Of a DNA stretch of 64,000 nt, positions 58,901 through 64,000 are shown piece by piece. Every line of letters starts with the position of its first letter. Within the stretch, counting starts at the first letter, position 1. The DNA is from Dawidia cretensis (lineage in GTDB: Bacteria > Bacteroidota > Bacteroidia > Cytophagales > Cyclobacteriaceae): assembly GCF_018598175.1 (NCBI RefSeq), contig NZ_JAHESE010000022.1, forward strand, positions 1 to 64,000, given 5' to 3'. A model generated the notes under the pieces. It saw nothing but the letters and a program-made list of their open reading frames with translations. It did no database searches and had not been told where the DNA came from. Position numbers and translations under genes: made by a program.

Positions 58901-59182
58901 CAACTGTCGCGCAGTGCGGGCATTCACGTCATGGCCTCGGCTGGCAGCGAGCAGTTCGCCACCGAGTTTACCGAGTTGGGCCACGGCCTCTTTACCTATG
59001 TGTTGATCAAGGCCCTGCAGGGTGCGGCAGACGGCGCCCCGCACGACGGCAAGGTTACAATTTATGAGCTGAAGTCATACATTGACGACCAGGTGCCCGA
59101 GATGACACGCCAGCTGAAAGGCAAACCGCAGTATCCGTATACCTTCAGCCGGGGACAAGATTTCCCAGTCGTAATCGAGTGA
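55952..59182 (+). CDS. Exported WD40-repeat caspase-family protein
   Basis: A 1076-residue protein. A short signal peptide (RLTFLFVLLTSSSFAQS) precedes about a dozen WD40 units to residue 650, many ending in clear WD-type dipeptides (KLWEV, RLWEV, VLWDL, RLWDV, RVWEP, KFWDL). A linker/Ig-like segment lies at about 710-815, then a C14 caspase-like domain from about 828 (CYVLSVGINQYKNSKLSLNY). The catalytic His is residue 909 in YYAGHGS and the Cys is residue 962 in MDACQSGG, so the dyad is intact. The domain ends near the stop. Such proteins are widespread in Bacteroidota without a known substrate. The signal peptide places the peptidase outside the cytoplasm. It lies 40 bases behind cdaA on the same strand. 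Confidence 0.9.
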   Translation: MRLTFLFVLLTSSSFAQSIETIIQKGHELAVMTVAVSPDSNYIATGSKDKAAKLWEVSTGREVRSFLGHEATVTSLAFTPNGQYLLSGSYDKTIRLWEVKTGREIAAITTIDFIGDVAIDPQMRFFVHTGTNNTGYDSAVIYDFKTRRVLARLPVDPDKGLGTGTDIAISPDGRWMALGQDDRRTSLYDVQQWKLVKDFTAEDEGSCGGCGTRVEFSPDSKFLYTLPHNGIAKKFNLATLALVRTYDKNEEDVTGSAISADGKKLALATEEDVTVWDEASGKVLAKLVAEEKGQFHGVTFTNSGNELLVTSDNNTAFAWNPTSQKKTGVFTGFLSQRDKGGLDYDPNFYWQSSIAKYVRLKNSLRITPDGKTLIKGKFGTKVKRWDIASGKTVMEYVSHKKGVLSYDLSRDGSKLLTGGGDGKIVLWDLNSGDSLRVIQSYREPIFDIHFNAAETGVISCSWDATMKIHDLATGTMQTYFDFQSYSVYNLLYPDDLYVITARLDNAIQMWEIDTKKEVRNFVGHTDIVGSIQISADRKTLLSASWDGSVRLWDVGTGLMTRKLKDHRGAVHTAIFSANEKEIYTAGADRTIRVWEPATGKIIRTFHGHNAEVTSLLFSPDGKMLISHSLDGVTKFWDLATGKEFFEHIHLGERDWMVKNPEGYFNGTDDARKYIHFVSGLKTYAVDQFFHEFYRPDLLPKIFQNRGGRDDRKGGIQGKLNSAPPPTVKVAVLHHATAGKAELYIRITDNGAGVENLRVMHNGKSISLDRGALKLPSGKGQTSTYKQVVDLVSGPNSFTAVANNRDNVESDPHTAEIASDHVSKNSTCYVLSVGINQYKNSKLSLNYARPDAESFSKVIVNDKSMKLFKDIELVTLYDGEATREHILNKLDELSGKIRQEDVFILYYAGHGSMVEDKFYFIPTEGLRLYDQAALQKEAIEAGVLQDKLKHIKALKQLIIMDACQSGGSVELLATRGAGEEKAIAQLSRSAGIHVMASAGSEQFATEFTELGHGLFTYVLIKALQGAADGAPHDGKVTIYELKSYIDDQVPEMTRQLKGKPQYPYTFSRGQDFPVVIE

Positions 59183-59266
59183 TAAGAAAATCACGGCAAC
59201 TGGAACAAAATTGGCAGACATATCGTAAATTAGGTTTACACATAACCCCTGACATGATTTAAGAAA

Positions 59267-59719
59267 ATGGTAGAAGCTAACCCCGTTAAATTTTATTTCG
59301 CCAAATACTTTTTCCTGGTCTTCGCACTTATCCAGTGGATCGTAGGAGGTATCGTTATCATTGGCCGCGACTTCAATGCCAAAAGCTTTTTCATTGCCTT
59401 GATCTTTTTCACGCTGGGACTTATTTCCCTCTTTATTTTCTCCGTCATCAGCGACAAGATTCGGCGTGTAGCAGTTGGCAAAAACAAGATCGTGGTCCTG
59501 GAAGGCCACCGCAATATCCGGCTGGAGTGGCCTGAGGTGAAGTCCCTGCGTATCGTGCCTTTCCTGAATATTTACAAGCTCAAGATCCGGGGCAAAAAAA
59601 ACTGCATCTATTTTTTCCCTTCCGACAACATCGACCCGGCCTTTGGCATCATTGCCAAGGACACCTCTAAAATGGGTGAGATCGTCGCCAAGCGCAAGAA
59701 GGAATTCGGCATCAAGTAA
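59267..59719 (+). CDS. Two-span membrane protein with PH-like tail, unknown function
   Basis: A 150-residue protein with two N-terminal transmembrane helices (FFLVFALIQWIVGGIVIIG and FFIALIFFTLGLISLFIFSV) followed by a soluble beta-rich domain (RRVAVGKNKIVVLEGHRNIR, EWPEVKSLRIVP, KLKIRGKKNCIYFFPSDN) of the kind found in bacterial PH-like YcxB/YdbS-type proteins. That comparison is by pattern only. It has no clear partner; the caspase gene ends 84 bases upstream. Confidence 0.75.
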   Translation: MVEANPVKFYFAKYFFLVFALIQWIVGGIVIIGRDFNAKSFFIALIFFTLGLISLFIFSVISDKIRRVAVGKNKIVVLEGHRNIRLEWPEVKSLRIVPFLNIYKLKIRGKKNCIYFFPSDNIDPAFGIIAKDTSKMGEIVAKRKKEFGIK

Positions 59720-59820
59720 TCGTACGGCCGCAGCGCCAGACCAAATCGTCCACCTACAGCCAGAGTGGATGGGTTTGTTAGCGCATAATCGTACCTTGTT
59801 GGTACACACGATCAACGACC

Positions 59821-60738
59821 ATGACAGAACGAATCACACGCCGCGAAGCGCTGTTGGGGCTGGCCAGTGCCAGTCTGTTGCTGTCGTCGTACGCGCGAAA
59901 AGACATGGAAAAAGGCATGAACACCCGCCCGATACCGTCATCGGGTGAGCAGCTCCCCCTCGTAGGCTTAGGCACCTGGATACATGACGTAGGCAACGAC
60001 AATGCCGAGCGCCAGCCCCTCACCGAGGTATTAAACCTGATGGTCCAACAAGGCGGCAAGTTGATCGATACCTCCCCTATGTATGGCCGCGCCGAAGAAG
60101 TGATCGGCGATCTTGCCGCTGCCAGCCCCGTACGCGAGAAGCTCTTTTACGCTACAAAGGTCTGGACCACGGGCGAAGCTGCCGGCATCCACCAAATGGA
60201 CGACTCGTTGCGAAAGATGCAGCGCAAAACGATGGACCTGGTCCAGGTACACAACCTCACCGACTGGAAGACGCACCTCCGCACGCTGCAGCGCCGAAAG
60301 GCCGAAGGAAAGGTCCGCTATACCGGCATCACACACTATACTACCGCCGCGCACGCACAACTGGAGCAGATTCTCAAGACGGAAGCCGTCGACTTTGTAC
60401 AGTTCAACTATTCCCTCCGCGTACGCCATGCCGAGCGCAGCCTGCTACAGGCCGCGCAAGACAAAGGTGTTGCCGTTATTATCAATGAACCCTTTGAAAA
60501 GGGTTCACTGTTTTCGCTAACGAAAGGCAAAACCCTACCCTCCTGGGCAGCCGACTACGATATTCAAAGCTGGGCACAGTTCTTCCTGAAATATATACTC
60601 TCTCATCCGGCAGTAACGTGTGCTATACCGGGCACGTCCAGTCCCAAACATATCGTAGACAACATGCTTGCGGGGCACGGCGCCCTGCTGGATGAAAAAG
60701 GTCGTGAAAAAATGGTCGCCCTGATCAAATCGTTATAA
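59821..60738 (+). CDS. Tat-signal aldo/keto reductase
   Basis: A 305-residue protein. The N-terminus has a twin-arginine-like signal (ITRREALLGLASASLLLSS), then the AKR barrel: LPLVGLGTWIHD, LIDTSPMYGRAEEVIGDL (Asp and Tyr of the tetrad), FYATKVWTTG (Lys), LVQVHNLTDW (His), VRYTGITHY, VDFVQFNYSLR and VTCAIPGTSSPKHIVDNM. All four AKR active-site residues appear present. A periplasmic location, if the signal works, is unusual for an NADPH enzyme unless it is exported folded with cofactor. It overlaps the TrxR-like gene tail to tail by 6 bases. Confidence 0.87.
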   Translation: MTERITRREALLGLASASLLLSSYARKDMEKGMNTRPIPSSGEQLPLVGLGTWIHDVGNDNAERQPLTEVLNLMVQQGGKLIDTSPMYGRAEEVIGDLAAASPVREKLFYATKVWTTGEAAGIHQMDDSLRKMQRKTMDLVQVHNLTDWKTHLRTLQRRKAEGKVRYTGITHYTTAAHAQLEQILKTEAVDFVQFNYSLRVRHAERSLLQAAQDKGVAVIINEPFEKGSLFSLTKGKTLPSWAADYDIQSWAQFFLKYILSHPAVTCAIPGTSSPKHIVDNMLAGHGALLDEKGREKMVALIKSL

Positions 60739-61653
60739 CGCCTGCAGGTCTTCGTCTATCAATAAACGGTTTATAAAGGCCGCAGCCTTCGTGCCCATGG
60801 CAACAACGTTGCTGACACTGCGCATCGGCGAACTGTTGTCACCTGCCGCAAACAGACCGTCGATGTTGGTCTTCCCAAACTCGTCGATGCGAATAAAATT
60901 CATCTCTGTAAAATCAAGGCCCAGCTGTTGTACGATCGCAGGCTGCTCAAAGGGTGCCCGGGTAAAGATGGCATCCAACGCTATACGCGATCCATCGTTT
61001 AACACCACCTCGCGGATATAACCATCCTTGCCTTCCAATGCCGTTACTTCTTGCTCAACGACCGGTGTACCCCACTTTTTGATCTCGGCTTGCTGCGCGG
61101 CCGACAGGGTTGAGGGTCCGTTTGTAAACAAGGTTAACGTTTTGCTCCAGTGCCCGATCAGCTTGGCCAGCTCGTACCCGGTATCGCCGTTGGCCAATAC
61201 ACCTAGCCGTCGGCCAGCCACCTCGTAGCCATGACAATACGGACAGTGAAGGACCGAAATACCCCAGGATTCTTTTACCCCAGGAATAGAAGGCAGTATA
61301 TCGCGGATGCCGGTGGCCAACAATATCTTTCTGCCTTCAAAAGTCTGGCCGCTGGCTGTCGTGACCTGGAGCAGCTCCCCTGTATTTGTTACCTGTGTGG
61401 CTTCGCCTTTCAGGAAGGTAACGGTAGGATAACGCAGCACCTGGCTTTTGGCCAGGGTGGCGATCTCTTTGGGTGTGCTGCCGTCGTGTGTCAGAAAGTT
61501 ATGGGAGTGCGGTGTCTGTGCATTGCACGGCTTGCCGCCGTCGATGATCAGCACTTTACGCAACGAGCGGCCGAAGGTCATGCCGGCTGACAACCCCGCG
61601 TAGCTGCCGCCAATGATAATGACGTCAAAAGTAGTGGTAGAGGTGGATACCAT
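60733..61653 (-). CDS. Thioredoxin-reductase-like FAD/NAD(P) oxidoreductase
   Basis: A 306-residue flavoprotein. The FAD-binding GGSYAGLSAGMTFGRS lies near residue 16, the redox-active CPYCHGYEV (CxxC) near residue 137, the NAD(P)-binding GVLANGDTGYELAKLIG near 155-170, and the FAD-closing motif IDGLFAAGDNSSPM near 270. The CPYCHG active site, rather than the CATCDG of classical TrxB, places it with the TrxR-like proteins of unassigned disulfide substrate. Its stop overlaps the aldo/keto reductase stop. Confidence 0.88.
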   Translation of the reverse strand: MVSTSTTTFDVIIIGGSYAGLSAGMTFGRSLRKVLIIDGGKPCNAQTPHSHNFLTHDGSTPKEIATLAKSQVLRYPTVTFLKGEATQVTNTGELLQVTTASGQTFEGRKILLATGIRDILPSIPGVKESWGISVLHCPYCHGYEVAGRRLGVLANGDTGYELAKLIGHWSKTLTLFTNGPSTLSAAQQAEIKKWGTPVVEQEVTALEGKDGYIREVVLNDGSRIALDAIFTRAPFEQPAIVQQLGLDFTEMNFIRIDEFGKTNIDGLFAAGDNSSPMRSVSNVVAMGTKAAAFINRLLIDEDLQAL

Positions 61654-61721
61654 GATTTTTTAAGATTAATTACATGCAACAACATTGCAGATAATAATAA
61701 GTTCCAGGAAGGCTGAAAAAA

Positions 61722-61754
61722 TAAAAAAGGCTGTCCATGGGAGAACAGCCTTTA
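61722..61754 (-). terminator. Intrinsic terminator after the YiaA-type gene
   Basis: A 9-bp stem (AAGGCTGT side at 61727-61734, ACAGCCTT side at 61745-61752) with a 10-base loop. The minus strand continues TTTTTTA. Confidence 0.82.
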
Positions 61755-61775
61755 ATAATAGGAATCAGGTGGAGG

Positions 61776-62177
61776 TTATTGACCCTCGCTTTCGGCCTTT
61801 TTTAAGTCGCGGGTATTTTTCTGTACGGCGATGGCAGCAAACAAGCTCAGAAGGAACGACATGGAGTAGAAGCCTTTTTCGCTTAGGGTTAGCGTGGCAT
61901 TCCACAGCCCTACCGTTAGCAGCACAATGGCCAGCAGAGTGGAGAACCAGCACAAGCCGTAATAAATCTGCGTAACTGCAATTCCTTCCAACTGATCGCG
62001 TACACTTTTTTGCAACGAGATGGCGGCAAACAAGCCGAACATCAACACAGTAAAATAATAACCTTTTTCATTCAACAGCATGTCGGCATTCCAGAGTCCG
62101 ATGATGAACGAGATCATACCGGCCAGAAGGGCAATCCAGGAAGCAGCGACAAATGCATTTGATGGTTTCTGATTCAT
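61776..62177 (-). CDS. YiaA/YiaB-family inner-membrane protein
   Basis: A 133-residue protein with four transmembrane helices arranged as two YiaAB hairpins: [20 protein letters not shown] with [19 protein letters not shown], and [20 protein letters not shown] with [19 protein letters not shown]. The duplicated sense (GLWNA-x-L-x-x-KGYY/KGFY, AAI-Q-K) fits YiaA. The function is unknown. A perfect 18-bp palindrome (62198-62215) lies 21 bases upstream of its ATG. Confidence 0.9.
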   Translation of the reverse strand: MNQKPSNAFVAASWIALLAGMISFIIGLWNADMLLNEKGYYFTVLMFGLFAAISLQKSVRDQLEGIAVTQIYYGLCWFSTLLAIVLLTVGLWNATLTLSEKGFYSMSFLLSLFAAIAVQKNTRDLKKAESEGQ

Positions 62178-62197
62178 ATTTTGTGCTTTAGGTTAGA

Positions 62198-62215
62198 CCG
62201 TTTCATATGAAACGG
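62198..62215. promoter_or_regulatory. Perfect palindrome upstream of the YiaA-type gene
   Basis: CCGTTTCATATGAAACGG, an 18-bp perfect palindrome, 21 bases upstream of the ATG on the minus strand. It has no T-run and is a candidate operator or mRNA leader hairpin. Confidence 0.5.
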
Positions 62216-62270
62216 GTACTTCGCCGTGTAAACGATGTACTCAAATAAAGGTTAGGTTTCGTTTTTGGAC

Positions 62271-62300
62271 AAAAAAAAGGCCATCCCGAAAGATGGCCCT
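62271..62300 (-). terminator. Intrinsic terminator after kbl
   Basis: A 7-bp stem GGCCATC (62279-62285) with GATGGCC (62292-62298), followed on the minus strand by eight Ts. Confidence 0.85.
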
Positions 62301-62323
62301 ATAGTATAATAATTTGTGGTGTT

Positions 62324-63535
62324 TTATTTCGCGACAGCCTCTTTTAATACCCCCAGCTCTCTTCCAACCTCAGTAAAAGCACGAATGGCCTTGTCCAGGT
62401 GGTGCCGATCGTGACCTGCCGAAATTTGCACACGAATCCGTGCCTGTCCTTTTGCCACTACCGGGAAGAAGAAACCAATCACATAAATACCTTTCTCCAG
62501 CAGGCGGTCAGCAAATTGCTGCGCCAACGGTGCGTCGTATAGCATGATCGGTACAATAGGGTGCTCGCCCGGTTTAATATCGAAGCCGGCCTTCGTCATC
62601 TCTGCGCGGAAGTAGCGTGTGTTTTCTTCCAGCTTGTCGCGCAGATCGGTGGTCTCGGACAACATATTAAACACTTCGATCGAAGCGCCGACAATCGACG
62701 GCGCCAGGGTATTCGAGAACAAATACGGGCGTGAGCGCTGGCGCAACATTTCAATGATCTCTTTGCGACCCGATGTAAAGCCGCCCGATGCACCACCCAA
62801 CGCCTTGCCTAGGGTACCGGTGATGATGTCCACACGGCCTGTTACACCTCTATACTCCGGCACACCACGACCGGTCTTGCCAATGAAACCCGTGGAATGA
62901 CACTCGTCGGTCATCACCAATGCTTCATACTTATCCGCCAAGTCACAAATCTTATCCATTTGGGCAATGGTACCGTCCATGGAGAACGCGCCATCGGTCA
63001 CCACGATGATCTGCTTGGCGCCTGCGGTGCGGGCATCTTGTAGCTGCTTTTCCAGGTCAGCCATATCGTTGTGTTTATACCGGTAACGCATGGCCTTACA
63101 CAACCGCACGCCGTCAATGATCGACGCATGGTTCAACTCGTCTGAGATGATGGCATCTTCTGCGCCCAGCAACGGTTCGAATACACCGCCGTTGGCGTCA
63201 AAGGCTGCCGCGTATAAGATCGTGTCTTCCGTGCCCAGAAATTCCGAAATCTTTTTCTCCAGTGTCTTATGAATATCTTGTGTGCCACAAATAAACCGTA
63301 CCGAAGACATCCCAAATCCGTGTGTATCAATCGCGCGCTTAGCGGCCTCGGTCACACGCGGGTGTGACGACAAGCCCAGGTAATTATTCGCGCAGAAGTT
63401 GATCACCTCTTTGCCTTCGCTGGTCTTTATATCAGCTCCCTGCGGCGTCGTAATGATCCTTTCTTTTTTAAAAAGACCGGCCGTGCGAATGGTTTCGAGT
63501 TCCTGTTGTAAAAACGGTTGTAGCTTCTTATACAT
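62324..63535 (-). CDS. kbl: Glycine C-acetyltransferase (2-amino-3-ketobutyrate CoA ligase)
   Basis: A 403-residue PLP enzyme of the alpha-oxoamine synthase family. [84 protein letters not shown] and the PLP-Lys segment [15 protein letters not shown] (about residue 246) are present. The SVRFICGT element favours Kbl over BioF or serine palmitoyltransferase. It cleaves 2-amino-3-oxobutyrate to glycine and acetyl-CoA. No threonine dehydrogenase is beside it. The proline-rich gene lies 5 bases upstream. Confidence 0.93.
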   Translation of the reverse strand: MYKKLQPFLQQELETIRTAGLFKKERIITTPQGADIKTSEGKEVINFCANNYLGLSSHPRVTEAAKRAIDTHGFGMSSVRFICGTQDIHKTLEKKISEFLGTEDTILYAAAFDANGGVFEPLLGAEDAIISDELNHASIIDGVRLCKAMRYRYKHNDMADLEKQLQDARTAGAKQIIVVTDGAFSMDGTIAQMDKICDLADKYEALVMTDECHSTGFIGKTGRGVPEYRGVTGRVDIITGTLGKALGGASGGFTSGRKEIIEMLRQRSRPYLFSNTLAPSIVGASIEVFNMLSETTDLRDKLEENTRYFRAEMTKAGFDIKPGEHPIVPIMLYDAPLAQQFADRLLEKGIYVIGFFFPVVAKGQARIRVQISAGHDRHHLDKAIRAFTEVGRELGVLKEAVAK

Positions 63536-63540
63536 AGGGT

Positions 63541-64000
63541 TTAATCTGTTTTCGGTTTGGGGGGTTTGATCACCGGCCGGGCCATACCGGGTTTAGCAGG
63601 TTTAGCGGCCGGTGGTGTTTCAGGTGTAGCCGGTGGCGCTGCCTCTGGCGTCGGCTGTGTGTCTGATGACGAGGTGACATCTTGTGAAGGTATACCAGCC
63701 GTTGCCGCCGTTGACTCGGGTGCAGATGCTGGTATCGCCGGCTTTATAACGGGGCGCGGAATCACAGGCTTCACAGCAGGCTTTGCTGTAGGCGCCGGTG
63801 TCTCTGTTGCTTGCGCAGGTATAATATCGTTGGTCGTGTTTTTCTCTGCCGCGGTTGCATCTGCTTGCGTGAGCTGTTCCATGGGCGGCTTCGGTTTCAT
63901 GACCGGTCGCGGGATAACCGGTTTGGAGGCCGCAGGTTGTTCCCCTGTCTCCGCCGGCTTCGGCTTCATCATCGGCTTCGCGATTGCGGGCCTGGCGACG
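63541..64000 (-). CDS. Proline-rich repeat protein, C-terminal part (5' end outside the window)
   Basis: The frame is open to the right edge, so at least 152 residues are visible and the start is not. It consists of Pro/Lys/Ala-rich low-complexity sequence with repeated (K/A)P-x-x-x-RPV(I/M)KP units: [41 protein letters not shown], and [13 protein letters not shown] at the edge. The units are separated by Thr/Ala/Glu-rich linkers. An internal Met pair at 63972 could be mistaken for the start, but the same repeat continues upstream of it. The identity is unknown; any globular domain would be N-terminal and off the window. It ends 5 bases before kbl. Confidence 0.65.
   Translation of the reverse strand, partial: VARPAIAKPMMKPKPAETGEQPAASKPVIPRPVMKPKPPMEQLTQADATAAEKNTTNDIIPAQATETPAPTAKPAVKPVIPRPVIKPAIPASAPESTAATAGIPSQDVTSSSDTQPTPEAAPPATPETPPAAKPAKPGMARPVIKPPKPKTD

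Overview
The window looks like a chromosomal segment of a Bacteroidota bacterium, most likely order Cytophagales. The reasons are: promoters of the Bacteroidota type (TTTG, about 19 bases, TAnnTTTG) in front of several genes; rpsJ following fusA; small families typical of the phylum (DUF3467, BT_3928-type DoxX protein, DUF1599, OmpP1-like barrel); a roughly 630-residue amidophosphoribosyltransferase homologue; and two exported-sensor histidine kinases with TPR repeats. The genus is not determined.

Layout. 1-74 is the 5' end of a group IIC intron seated directly behind a transcription terminator. 75-17517 is a large information-processing block on the minus strand. In transcription order it runs: a promoter, then tRNA-Tyr, tRNA-Gly, tRNA-Thr and tuf with a terminator; a promoter, then tRNA-Trp, secE, nusG, rplK, rplA, rplJ, rplL, a hairpin, rpoB and rpoC with a terminator; DUF3467; a promoter, then rpsL, rpsG, fusA and rpsJ with a terminator. 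17584-21437 carries dciA-like DUF721, recF, pdhA, a membrane-anchored TPR protein and ribH. 21434-25731 is the least orderly stretch: a decayed beta-barrel gene, an AT-rich spacer with repeated TATTnAATA boxes, a hypothetical gene with no stop of its own that runs in frame into a PEP-mutase/isocitrate-lyase-like gene, and two small membrane proteins.

25732-32579 holds icd, an exported CAP-domain protein, clpB and the PurF-like gene. 32684-42457 is part of a complex I locus (nuoH, I, J, K, L, M, N; no nuoA-G). It is split by a TPR histidine kinase that overlaps the end of nuoH, after which nuoIJKLMN restarts from its own apparent promoter. murI precedes nuoH, and a second kinase of the same architecture diverges from murI. 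45718-48704 is floA-nfeD and proS. 48866-51749 is an Asn/Tyr-rich exported protein with an OmpP1-like barrel. 51739-54060 is aroK, the BT_3928-type protein and DUF1599. 54119-59182 is folP, cdaA (c-di-AMP synthase) and a 1076-residue exported WD40-caspase protein. 59267-64000 holds a small membrane protein, a Tat-signal aldo/keto reductase, a TrxR-like flavoprotein, a YiaA-type membrane protein, kbl and the C-terminal part of a proline-rich repeat protein that leaves the window.

Most genes are housekeeping. The parts that deserve attention are the intron edge at 1-103, the disturbed region 21434-24598, the kinase inside the nuo locus together with the AUG-less N-terminus of nuoH, the exported caspase next to cdaA, and two places where a promoter -7 box abuts an intrinsic-terminator hairpin. 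No CRISPR array, rRNA gene, insertion-sequence transposase or complete phage was seen.
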